From Tragulus kanchil (taxonomy: Eukaryota > Chordata > Mammalia > Artiodactyla > Tragulidae): a DNA stretch of 64,000 nt. The stretch covers positions 143,923,301-143,987,300 of the forward strand of contig JAIOJX010000025.1 of NCBI GenBank assembly GCA_022376925.1, given 5' to 3'. Made by a program: the position numbers and the translations under genes. The notes under the pieces were generated by a model. That model searched no databases. It was not told the origin of the DNA and worked only from the letters and a program-made list of their open reading frames with translations. Positions 1-11,058 of this stretch are shown piece by piece (within the stretch, counting starts at the first letter, position 1; each line of letters opens with the position of its first letter).

Positions 1-2083
1 GATCAAGGTTTACTTACAAGAGATCGGAGTTGGGGACATGGATTCTGTTTGGCCAATAATACATCTTGGGAGAAACGGGTTGTTACTAGTCAACATTTAG
101 AATAACAGGAAGAAGGGTGTATAAGATGACAAAGGAACTTGAGTGAGGCACCAGTAACACCCATTTCTTACATAGCATTGTTGCCATTTTGAGCACATGC
201 TCTCACTTCTGCTATATCATCACTCCCACAAGGTATTATCCCATCTGTGAAACCTGCACCTCTTCCTCAGGATCCACCTCACCCAAACACTGATGCCTTC
301 TCACTATATACCATAATTTTTAAGGAATAGCTGATTCTTCTGACAAGTAATGGAATTCCCCTCTGCCAATAGTATTGATATGTGAGAGACCTAGAGAAAC
401 CAAAATTCTATCATTTTTGGCTACACAGGAGAGAATGTCTCTTCCTTTTTTATGTCACATTTTTATGAAGAAGAATTTAATCTGGCCATGATCTTCAATG
501 TTTTATATTATTTACTCAAAACTCTCTTGACTTAGAACTTTAGACATGAGTTCATACAAGGTAGGATGGTAGTTAACTTATAGACATCATGTTCTTCTCA
601 ATCATTCCTCCTATTTGAGAACTAAGGTTGGATTTCCTTCTCTTTTGGGAGGTGTTCTCTCCTAGAAGGTTTCTCTGTCTCATATAAATGTATTTCTGGA
701 AGTCCCACCTGCCGAGGATATCTGTCTGAGATTTCCAGATATATTTGAATCCAAAAAGGAAATATTCTTAGACTTAAATCAAAACAGTATCAACAATACT
801 TTGGTAGATAATTATGTATACTTCAGTATTTCTATATCTAATCGTTTTACCTGACTCCCCAAGTCTAATCAGAGATCCACTGAAGGCTGAGTTTATACCC
901 TGAACCTTCATGAATTCTCTAGGTAAGTGATTCCACAAGGTCTTCCTGGACACTACAATCAAGGTTTCCCTCAAGTAGAAGCTGTTCTTTGAAAACAAAA
1001 CCAAAAAACAGTTCATTGACCCCAAAGGAATCTCTGAAGTTTGAATGCCACCACAGATAAAGCCCAACCTGAAGGCGAAGCTGTTCTTTTGAACACCCAC
1101 AGTCATTGATCAAGGTTTACTTACAAGAGATCGGAGTTGGGGACATGGATTCTGTTTGGCCAATAATACATCTTGGGAGAAACGGGTTGTTACTAGTCAA
1201 CATTTAGAATAACAGGAAGAAGGGTGTATAAGATGACAAAGGAACTTGAGTGAGGCACCAGTAACACCCATTTCTTACATAGCATTGTTGCCATTTTGAG
1301 CACATGCTCTCACTTCTGCTATATCATCACTCCCACAAGGTATTATCCCATCTGTGAAACCTGCACCTCTTCCTCAGGATCCACCTCACCCAAACACTGA
1401 TGCCTTCTCACTATATACCATAATTTTTAAGGAATAGCTGATTCTTCTGACAAGTAATGGAATTCCCCTCTGCCAATAGTATTGATATGTGAGAGACCTA
1501 GAGAAACCAAAATTCTATCATTTTTGGCTACACAGGAGAGAATGTCTCTTCCTTTTTTATGTCACATTTTTATGAAGAAGAATTTAATCTGGCCATGATC
1601 TTCAATGTTTTATATTATTTACTCAAAACTCTCTTGACTTAGAACTTTAGACATGAGTTCATACAAGGTAGGATGGTAGTTAACTTATAGACATCATGTT
1701 CTTCTCAATCATTCCTCCTATTTGAGAACTAAGGTTGGATTTCCTTCTCTTTTGGGAGGTGTTCTCTCCTAGAAGGTTTCTCTGTCTCATATAAATGTAT
1801 TTCTGGAAGTCCCACCTGCCGAGGATATCTGTCTGAGATTTCCAGATATATTTGAATCCAAAAAGGAAATATTCTTAGACTTAAATCAAAACAGTATCAA
1901 CAATACTTTGGTAGATAATTATGTATACTTCAGTATTTCTATATCTAATCGTTTTACCTGACTCCCCAAGTCTAATCAGAGATCCACTGAAGGCTGAGTT
2001 TATACCCTGAACCTTCATGAATTCTCTAGGTAAGTGATTCCACAAGGTCTTCCTGGACACTACAATCAAGGTTTCCCCTCAAG
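1..2083. repeat. D1: direct tandem duplication, about 1.1 kb period
   Basis: Copy 1 (1-975, possibly starting before the window) recurs as copy 2 (1108-2083), shifted by 1107 bp. The copies agree base for base apart from a one-base difference in a C run near the end (tttccctc versus tttcccctc). A 132-bp block at 976-1107 separates them and matches neither flank. It carries a roughly 20-bp near-repeat at its own ends (gaagctgttctttgaa at 978 and a one-base variant at 1077). The duplicated DNA is AT-rich, non-coding and of no family I recognise. Probably an assembly artefact. Confidence 0.95.
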
Positions 2084-3960
2084 ATACTGACTCCCATACT
2101 ACTTCATTTCCTTCCTAAAACAAATATGTTTCTTACACTCCTTGATTTTTTCTCTTTCCATTTGGTTCACATGAATTACTTTATTTTTTTCATTTTTATT
2201 TGACATTATAACAGATGCAGATGATAAACAGCAGCAATTATTCAGAAGCTCCTGAAAACAAAATATAAAAGTTGTAAAATGCATGCTGCATATATTTTAA
2301 ACATGTGTTTTGTAATTTTGTCTCTGAAGATCTGAAGTGTTTGAATCATGCTTAAGTTTGATAGGATTCAGTAGGTTTGAAATTGTTTTTTTGCTCTGCA
2401 TATCAAATGTTAGATCCCTTTGTCTTATCTTTTATATATTTAATTTAATAAAGATTAAAGCAATAAAGTAAATCAAATAAATACAAATACTGCCTGGAAA
2501 AGAGAAACAATATACTTTAGATAGTTTAAAGATATAACACTTCCTGTAATTTGTTTTCAAATTCACAAAATGTATACTTTGATAAGGAACAAAAGAAACA
2601 TTTTTTTCTTATTGAATCTTTGGTTTTAACCTCATGCCATATAGTATTCTTGTGACTGAAAAAATATTAACTCTATGAAAAGAAAAGAAAATAAGCTTAA
2701 ATAATTTGGACTCACATTTCATCTCTGAACAATTAATTTTAAAAGATGTGAAGGCATTTTTCTATAGAAATTTGTCATGAATATTCCTATCTGCAAATAA
2801 ATGAGAGGGCTCAAGCTATTTTATCATTTGTTTGAAGTCAAGAAATTCTGAATCTGACTGGCATTATACTAAAAATCCTTATTTTTTTTGGGTTCCCCAA
2901 TTTTATAAATGTATTTCTGGAAGTCCCACCTGCCGAGGATATCTGTCTGAGATTTCCAGATATATTTGAATCCAAAAAGGAAATATTCTTAGACTTAAAT
3001 CAAAACAGTATCAACAATACTTTGGTAGATAATTATGTATACTTCAGTATTTCTATATCTAATCGTTTTACCTGACTCCCCAAGTCTAATCAGAGATCCA
3101 CTGAAGGCTGAGTTTATACCCTGAACCTTCATGAATTCTCTAGGTAAGTGATTCCACAAGGTCTTCCTGGACACTACAATCAAGGTTTCCCCTCAAGATA
3201 CTGACTCCCATACTACTTCATTTCCTTCCTAAAACAAATATGTTTCTTACACTCCTTGATTTTTTCTCTTTCCATTTGGTTCACATGAATTACTTTATTT
3301 TTTTCATTTTTATTTGACATTATAACAGATGCAGATGATAAACAGCAGCAATTATTCAGAAGCTCCTGAAAACAAAATATAAAAGTTGTAAAATGCATGC
3401 TGCATATATTTTAAACATGTGTTTTGTAATTTTGTCTCTGAAGATCTGAAGTGTTTGAATCATGCTTAAGTTTGATAGGATTCAGTAGGTTTGAAATTGT
3501 TTTTTTGCTCTGCATATCAAATGTTAGATCCCTTTGTCTTATCTTTTATATATTTAATTTAATAAAGATTAAAGCAATAAAGTAAATCAAATAAATACAA
3601 ATACTGCCTGGAAAAGAGAAACAATATACTTTAGATAGTTTAAAGATATAACACTTCCTGTAATTTGTTTTCAAATTCACAAAATGTATACTTTGATAAG
3701 GAACAAAAGAAACATTTTTTTCTTATTGAATCTTTGGTTTTAACCTCATGCCATATAGTATTCTTGTGACTGAAAAAATATTAACTCTATGAAAAGAAAA
3801 GAAAATAAGCTTAAATAATTTGGACTCACATTTCATCTCTGAACAATTAATTTTAAAAGATGTGAAGGCATTTTTCTATAGAAATTTGTCATGAATATTC
3901 CTATCTGCAAATAAATGAGAGGGCTCAAGCTATTTTATCATTTGTTTGAAGTCAAGAAAT
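1791..3960. repeat. D2: direct tandem duplication, 1114-bp period
   Basis: 1791-2846 equals 2905-3960 with a constant 1114-bp shift, so there are no indels over 1056 bp. It overlaps the second copy of D1, so 684-975, 1791-2083 and 2905-3197 are three copies of one segment. The 58-bp separator begins as a scrambled form of the sequence after copy 2: both contain ctgactggcattat, at different spacing. AT-rich, non-coding. Confidence 0.95.
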
Positions 3961-4167
3961 CTGAATTCTGTTTACAACTCTGACTGGCATTATCAGCTAA
4001 ACCCAAACATTTCACTGATTCTTTCTGGAGTCTCTGTATAGGTACTATCAAATAATAATTACTGTGTTTAAGTAAAAGGGAAACATAATATTCTTTAAGT
4101 ACTTTAGCAATGAAGCGTTGGTACTTTAGCAATGAAGAATGTATCGGTATTTTCAAAGACTGCTAAG
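3961..4167. other. Unique AT-rich DNA, nothing recognised
   Basis: First single-copy sequence after D2. It contains a short local repeat, gtactttagcaatgaag, twice about 22 bp apart near 4100-4135. No coding signal. Confidence 0.5.
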
Positions 4168-4400
4168 TAGCATTGTGGTATCAAGCATACGTTGCATAGC
4201 CAGACTGTCAAATTCAAATGACAGTAACACATATATAAATTTGAGTGAGTGAGTTATCATTTGCTTGGCTATAGTTTCTTCACTTGTGACAGGGATAATA
4301 ATAGTCATCACATAGGGTAGTTAGGAGGATGCAAGCTATCAATATCTATAAAGTTCTTAGAAAAGTAATACAGAGCCAGTGGTAAGTTCATTAACAAATA
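4168..4400 (+). mobile_element. MIR SINE fragment
   Basis: The order of segments matches the MIR core and 3' part: a sequence like the tail of 'cagtttcttcacttgtgac', then gggataataatagtcatcac, catagggtagttaggaggat, and a degraded 'aaagttcttagaa' end. Old and diverged, as expected for this mammal-wide family. Family call from memory of the consensus. Confidence 0.7.
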
Positions 4401-5226
4401 TTATTCAGGTAACTATCACAACATTTAATACTGTTTAACCTGTATACATGTTGAGGGAGGGAGTCTAAGGTAATAAAGAAACAAATCACCATCATTTAAA
4501 ATAATACATAAAATGACATTCAGTTAAAGCAGAAACAACAAAAAACGCTTTTGTCATCTGCTAAGCCACCCAGTGTTTCTATTTTTATAATGGAAAGAAT
4601 GGTGCACCCAAAGTTTTTACTTGTCTTAAAGTTTTAAACAGATTGGCTAAAATGATGAAAATCAAATCTCTATATACGTTTCTCAGATTAGCATCTATTT
4701 AACTTTAAAAACACCATACCATTCTCAAAACTTCTTAAACAATTTCAAAAGAGATAACAGAAAAATTGAGAATTTTAGAGACAGCAGAGTCTGAAATTTC
4801 ACTGACAGCAGAGTGCAGAATTTAAGGTTAACTTTCCTGCCCCGCCTAGTACCTAGGTATGTCACTACAACTTAGCTCTGACAATTAATATCTAAGCACT
4901 GGTGCTATATGAGATTTCTAAGACGCCTGCTTAAAGACTCTTGTTCTGTCATCTCCTATTTATGTACTGGAGATGTGATAGTGAGGGCTCTAATAGCCAA
5001 CTTTGTCAAAGAGCTTAAGAAGGGATGCCATGTGCTAAGGCTGGTGGAACTCAACATTACACTGAGACTGGGGCCCTGATGGCCATAGAACAACTAAATC
5101 AGTCTTGAAAATCACTACCTGGTGCCTTTAATTTTGAGAGAGAAATAAAATAGAATGTTACTTAAGTCACTGTTATTTTTATACTTTCTTTATATGCAGC
5201 TAAATCTAATGTTAAATGAAGCCTGT
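4401..5226. other. Unique non-coding DNA
   Basis: AT-rich sequence with no ORF above about 60 codons and no repeat family I can name. A short internal near-repeat (acagcagagt at 4783 and 4806) is present. Confidence 0.5.
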
Positions 5227-5349
5227 GTGTGAGTCACTCAAGTCACGTCCAACTCTTTGCGACAATCAGTCATGACACAACTCTTTGTGACTGTACACCC
5301 CTAGGATCCTCTGTCCATGGAATTTTTCAGTCAAGAATACTGGAGAGGT

Positions 5350-5646
5350 GGACTTCCCCAGTGGCCCAATGGGTAAGGACACCACCTTGCAGTGCAAGGG
5401 GCGCCGGTTCGAGCCCTGGCCTGGGAGGATCCCACATGCCACGGAGTGGCTGGACCGATATGTCCAATTACCGAGCCAGAGCTCTGGAGCGCATGTGCCC
5501 AGAGCCGGTGCTCTGCAACAACAGAGGCCACTGTGATGGGAGGCCCACACGGGCCAAAGAACAGAGATGGATGAAACTGAATAAATGAAAGACCAATAGG
5601 AGTGGTCCGCCCCCACCCAAAAAAAAAAAAAATTAAAAAAAAAAAA
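5350..5646 (+). mobile_element. tRNA-derived SINE, CHR/Bov-tA-type head with distinct body, copy 1
   Basis: Starts with the tRNA-like head (ggacttccccagtgg; B box ggttcgagccc) and continues into a body with the landmarks ggctggaccgat, gtccaattac, agagctctggagcgcatg, gccggtgctctgcaac, gggaggcccacacgggcc. It ends in gaccaataggagtgg, a C-rich stretch and a long A tail. Flanked by aagaatactggag(a/g)ggt at 5333 and 5647 as target-site duplication. Its translated frames explain the apparent ORFs here. Confidence 0.85.
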
Positions 5647-5663
5647 AAGAATACTGGAGGGGT

Positions 5664-5922
5664 GGACTTCCCCAGTGGTCCAGTGGGTAAGGCAGTGCAA
5701 GGGGCACCAGTTCAATCCCTGGCCCGGGAAGATCCCATGTGCTGCAGAGCCGCTGGACCGATGTGTCCAACTACAGAGCTAGAGCTCTGGAGCACACACG
5801 CGCAGAGCTGCTGCTCTGCAACAAGAGAGGCCACTGTGATGGCAGGACCACACAGGCCAAAGAACAAGATGGATAGAAATAAATAAATGAAAAATCAAGA
5901 GAAGAGGCCAAAAAAAAAAAAA
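5664..5922 (+). mobile_element. Same SINE subfamily, copy 2, inserted at the same target
   Basis: A second copy in the same orientation directly after the A tail of copy 1, with the target sequence repeated between them and a third, slightly mutated target copy (aatactgtagggg) after its own A tail. It lacks about 11 bp in the head between the A and B boxes (gggtaaggcagtgcaagg, where other copies carry an extra segment). Confidence 0.85.
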
Positions 5923-6036
5923 AATACTGTAGGGGATAGCCATTCTTATCTCCAGGGATAATCCTGACTCACGAATTGAACCTGGGTATCTCGAATTGTA
6001 ACCAGATTCTTTACTACCTGAGCCACCAGGGAAGTC

Positions 6037-6329
6037 CTAAATGACGCTTACTCCCACAGAAAGAACATAAACTTTTGCCACTTTACTCAGTTGAAATGTG
6101 GAAAGATCTGAGAGTCATGTTGCATGGAAGGTATAGATAAAGGAAAACGAAATAAAGCAGAAATAGACAAAGGAAAATGAAATAGTGCATCCATGATTTT
6201 ACTCCATAATTTTGATGTAAAAAATTATGCCTTGGTAAAAGAAAATACTCTAGCAATTAATTCAAGTTACCGAAATTCTCCACACTGGAATGTAGGGCAA
6301 TGTTATATTAGAAAGATTTTGTCTTTATC
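6037..6329. other. Unique non-coding DNA
   Basis: Purine-rich sequence with a local near-repeat (aaaggaaaa(c/t)gaaata at 6140 and 6170). No gene or repeat family recognised. Confidence 0.45.
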
Positions 6330-8478
6330 TCTTTTCTTTCTGGGAATGGTCAGCAGATTTGATATATCTGACTCCTAGTCTATAAGGTCATTTAACATCC
6401 ATGATGCCTCTTTTGCCCTTAATAACCCAGTAGGACTCCTTATGTGAAGCTGACTAGAGCTCTGGCAACTAATGATCAGGGGGTGTCTCTGAAGATACTC
6501 ACACACTAATGATACTGCAGCCCCTTAGTAATGATGATTGATCAAATATGCTCCTTAAAGATGCCAATCTATTATTTGTTATCAAAAAAAAAAAAACCTG
6601 TTTTTAAGTATATGCTTAGAATGAGGCTTTAAATAATTCATAGTTAATGAAAAAGTTTGAGGGTATTTGCCTAATTGACAAATTTGTCTAACAATTATTA
6701 TAATACAAAATAATTTGCCCCTAAGTATACTAGTAATGGGCAGATCTCAAAGAGACAGTGATTATAAGAAGCAGTTGTTTATTCAGTAACAAGAACTTTG
6801 CTTATTTTCTCCACTGAACAAGATTCACCTTGAGCATGTGTTCCAGATAGTTAATTTCCAAAACTTGTATGGGAATTATAGGTCTAATCAAAATGAGTTA
6901 ACAGTATTAGCTAAGAATATCTGGAAAAGATATAGCTTGTTCATTCTCTAAAAACATTGATTTTAAATGTTGCCAATATTGAAGATGCATTTGCACTACA
7001 GCTGGTCAATTCCTTATCAGAAACAGTATTTCTTATAGTTTTATTTAGCAATAATTAACACAATGAGACTCAGAAAATCTATCAATTTATGGATCTTCTG
7101 TCAAACAAAAGGCTGTTTTGTTTTTCCTTTTATTTTCCCCTTGAGGAAGAAGTGGTGGAAGTTAGAGAAATAATGTTACTTCGGAGAAATGAAAGTAGTC
7201 ATGCCTGATAGAGACTGCTATATTCATAGACAGGATGAGACTGAATTAACCATTCAATGTTCATAACCCAGTTGGTTATGTAAGTACTCAATAATCTTAA
7301 AGAGATATAGAAGTAACTCATCCTAAGAAATAATCTGTAAGTAAAACAGTAGGTCAAACATTGGGAAAAACTCATATTATAATATAAATGACCAGGAGAA
7401 AGGGGTTACCATGTCTTTTCTTTCTGGGAATGGTCAGCAGATTTGATATATCTGACTCCTAGTCTATAAGGTCATTTCACCTCCCTGATGCCTCCTGTGC
7501 CCCTAATGACCCAGTAGGACTCCTTATGTGAAGCTGACTAGAGCTCTGGCAACTAATGATCAGGGGGTGTCTCTGAAGATACTCACACACTAATGATACT
7601 GCAGCCCCTTAGTAATGATGATTGATCAAATATGCTCCTTAAAGATGCCAATCTATTATTTGTTATCAAAACAAAACCTGTTTTTAAGTATATGCTTAGA
7701 ATGAGGCTTTAAATAATTCATAGTTAATGAAAAAGTTTGAGGGTATTTGCCTAATTGACAAATTTGTCTAACAATTATTATAATACAAAATAATTTGCCC
7801 CTAAGTATACTAGTAATGGGCAGATCTCAAAGAGACAGTGATTATAAGAAGCAGTTGTTTATTCAGTAACAAGAACTTTGCTTATTTTCTCCACTGAACA
7901 AGATTCACCTTGAGCATGTGTTCCAGATAGTTAATTTCCAAAACTTGTATGGGAATTATAGGTCTAATCAAAATGAGTTAACAGTATTAGCTAAGAATAT
8001 CTGGAAAAGATATAGCTTGTTCATTCTCTAAAAACATTGATTTTAAATGTTGCCAATATTGAAGATGCATTTGCACTACAGCTGGTCAATTCCTTATCAG
8101 AAACAGTATTTCTTATAGTTTTATTTAGCAATAATTAACACAATGAGACTCAGAAAATCTATCAATTTATGGATCTTCTGTCAAACAAAAGGCTGTTTTG
8201 TTTTTCCTTTTATTTTCCCTTGAGGAAGAAGTGGTGGAAGTTAGAGAAATAATGTTACTTCGGAGAAATGAAAGTAGTCATGCCTGATAGAGACTGCTAT
8301 ATTCATAGACAGGATGAGACTGAATTAACCATTCAATGTTCATAACCCAGTTGGTTATGTAAGTACTCAATAATCTTAAAGAGATATAGAAGTAACTCAT
8401 CCTAAGAAATAATCTGTAAGTAAAACAGTAGGTCAAACATTGGGAAAAACTCATATTATAATATAAATGACCAGGAGA
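6330..8478. repeat. D3: direct tandem duplication, about 1.08 kb period
   Basis: 6330-7399 recurs as 7414-8478. Differences are a shortened A run (13 A versus aaaacaaaa near 6583/7667), one base in a C run, and a tight cluster of seven substitutions near 6394-6431. The 14-bp separator aaggggttaccatg resembles a garbled form of the sequence after copy 2 (aagggaggataac). Single-copy, AT-rich, non-coding DNA. Confidence 0.95.
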
Positions 8479-10601
8479 GTCTCAAGGGAGGATAACTTAA
8501 CTCATTTGCATGTCTAAAGCTGAAAGAAGAATGTGTTAATTCTAGGGAGATGGTTTGCAAAGCTTTTAGAAAGGCCATCTCCAAGACAGAACAGTCAGCA
8601 TATTTATGCAATATGTCACAGGAAAAATGGTAGCTAGATTCGATTAGAAAAAAGAGTTTATTCAAGTCATTAAAGTGCTGGCTCAAAAAAAAAAAGTTTT
8701 CATCTGTTTTTATTTAAAATTCAATGTCTAAAGAACCAGAAAGCTAATATTACTGAAAGAAAAAGGTGGGTGGGAGAAAGGCAGCCTTTAGTTTAACCTA
8801 AAGAACATACTACTACTTCCAACCATCATAGCTGAGAGAATCATCCACATTAAGAGAAGCTAAGGGCAAAATAATCACTAGATACCAAAAATTTTTAAAT
8901 AATGTTTACAGGCTGAGAGTAAGAAGTGTCTAACCACTAAAAGTAGTAACTTAAAGCAGAATGTACTATATTTTCAAAACAATTTTATCAGAATCTGTCT
9001 TTACTGAGTCCTATTTCTATATTTGGCCTGGATGGAGGGGAGAGATGTAATTCGAAGGATTATGAATCAGGTGTCTTATACACAAGAACACTTCCTCACC
9101 CTCAAGCATATTGAGTCCAAATTCACGTATTAGAGTGTTAGAATCTGAGAAACAGAGACAGAACTGATTCCAAATAAACTCTAGGGAATTATAAAGCTCA
9201 CCATAGCCAAGATGGAATTTCCCTCATGCTTATTACAGAAATATACCACTGTTACTTTAGCAGTTTCTCAAATATTCTAGTAGTAAGAAGATGTGTATTG
9301 TAACTCCCAGATCTCATTATAAATATCTTAAGTATCATATTAATTGATTGATGTTTACTTATGAGTTTAGGTAGCATAGGATCCACACTAACTAGAAGTC
9401 ATTGGTGGGTGGAGTCTCACTCTATCTTCTGTTGCTAGCTATGGTAAGCAGAATAGTAGCTGCATTATGTGAATACTTTATTTTACACAGCAAAAGGGAC
9501 TTCACAGATACGACAGGTCAAACATTGGGAAAAACTCATATTATAATATAAATGACCAGGAGAGTCTCAAGGGAGGATAACTTAACTCATTTGCATGTCT
9601 AAAGCTGAAAGAAGAATGTGTTAATTCTAGGGAGATGGTTTGCAAAGCTTTTAGAAAGGCCATCTCCAAGACAGAACAGTCAGCATATTTATGCAATATG
9701 TCACAGGAAAAATGGTAGCTAGATTCGATTAGAAAAAAGAGTTTATTCAAGTCATTAAAGTGCTGGCTCAAAAAAAAAAAGTTTTCATCTGTTTTTATTT
9801 AAAATTCAATGTCTAAAGAACCAGAAAGCTAATATTACTGAAAGAAAAAGGTGGGTGGGAGAAAGGCAGCCTTTAGTTTAACCTAAAGAACATACTACTA
9901 CTTCCAACCATCATAGCTGAGAGAATCATCCACATTAAGAGAAGCTAAGGGCAAAATAATCACTAGATACCAAAAATTTTTTTAAATAATGTTTACAGGC
10001 TGAGAGTAAGAAGTGTCTAACCACTAAAAGTAGTAACTTAAAGCAGAATGTACTATATTTTCAAAACAATTTTATCAGAATCTGTCTTTACTGAGTCCTA
10101 TTTCTATATTTGGCCTGGATGGAGGGGAGAGATGTAATTCGAAGGATTATGAATCAGGTGTCTTATACACAAGAACACTTCCTCACCCTCAAGCATATTG
10201 AGTCCAAATTCACGTATTAGAGTGTTAGAATCTGAGAAACAGAGACAGAACTGATTCCAAATAAACTCTAGGGAATTATAAAGCTCACCATAGCCAAGAT
10301 GGAATTTCCCTCATGCTTATTACAGAAATATACCACTGTTACTTTAGCAGTTTCTCAAATATTCTAGTAGTAAGAAGATGTGTATTGTAACTCCCAGATC
10401 TCATTATAAATATCTTAAGTATCATATTAATTGATTGATGTTTACTTATGAGTTTAGGTAGCATAGGATCCACACTAACTAGAAGTCATTGGTGGGTGGA
10501 GTCTCACTCTATCTTCTGTTGCTAGCTATGGTAAGCAGAATAGTAGCTGCATTATGTGAATACTTTATTTTACACAGCAAAAGGGACTTCACAGATACGA
10601 C
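8430..10601. repeat. D4: head-to-tail tandem duplication, about 1.086 kb period
   Basis: 8430-9514 is followed at once by its copy 9515-10601 with no separator. The only difference I see is two extra T in a T run (near 9977). It overlaps D3 by 49 bp, so that segment is present three times. The right end lies inside an LTR fragment whose intact form continues after copy 2. Confidence 0.95.
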
Positions 10602-11050
10602 TATCCTGAATTAAACAGGTGGACCCACTCAAACTGCATGAATCCTTAAAATGGAGAACCTTTCCCCACTCAGCAAGATGAGATAAAAGAAGGAAGAGAT
10701 ATTCTAAGAGAGGGACTCAGTCAATCATAGGAGCTCTGAAGATGGAGGAGCCAAAGAATGCGGGAGGATCCGAGAAGCTGAGAATGTCCCTCAGGTGACA
10801 TTTTCAGCAAGAAAAATAGGAATCTCAGCCCTATTATTACAAGAAGCTGCATTCTGTCAACAACTGGAATGAGAAGGGAATATTTTGCCTAAGAGTCTCC
10901 AATAAGGAAACCAAGCATGCCAACACATTGATTTTAGCCTAGAGAGACCCCTGTCAGGTTTCTGAACTACAAAATTGTATGAAAATAAATTTGTGTTGCT
11001 TTAAACCTCTAAGTTTGTTTTAATTTGCTATGATTGTAATAGAATAGTAA
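10528..11050 (+). mobile_element. MaLR-type (MLT1-like) LTR fragment
   Basis: Segment order fits an ancient mammalian MaLR LTR: tatggtaagcagaatag, tttacacagcaaaagggact, gctctgaagatggaggagcc, aagaatgcgggaggat, ttgattttagcctagagag, and a 3' end with aaataaatttgtgttgcttt followed by taatagaatagtaata. A truncated version of its 5' part at 9443-9514 is the first copy of D4. Family assignment is from memory and approximate. Confidence 0.55.
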
Positions 11051-11058
11051 TATACCAG

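Larger units (their letters stand above)
5227..6036 (-). mobile_element. Bov-tA SINE split by two later SINE insertions
   Basis: The left part (5227-5350) reads as the reverse complement of the Bov-tA 3' body (ccaactctttgcgac, cctctgtccatggaattttt, caagaatactggag). The right part (5923-6036) continues it and ends in the complement of the tRNA-like head (gattctttactacctgagcc, accagggaagtcc). Two CHR-type SINEs lie between. The left part also contains an internal duplication of about 36 bp of the aactctttg(c/t)gac segment. Confidence 0.85.

Noticed and set aside
5229..5886. ORFs of 60-149 codons on both strands
   Set aside because: All are readings of the nested SINEs; similar frames appear wherever this SINE occurs (17.4, 40.8, 46.3 and 50.9 kb).
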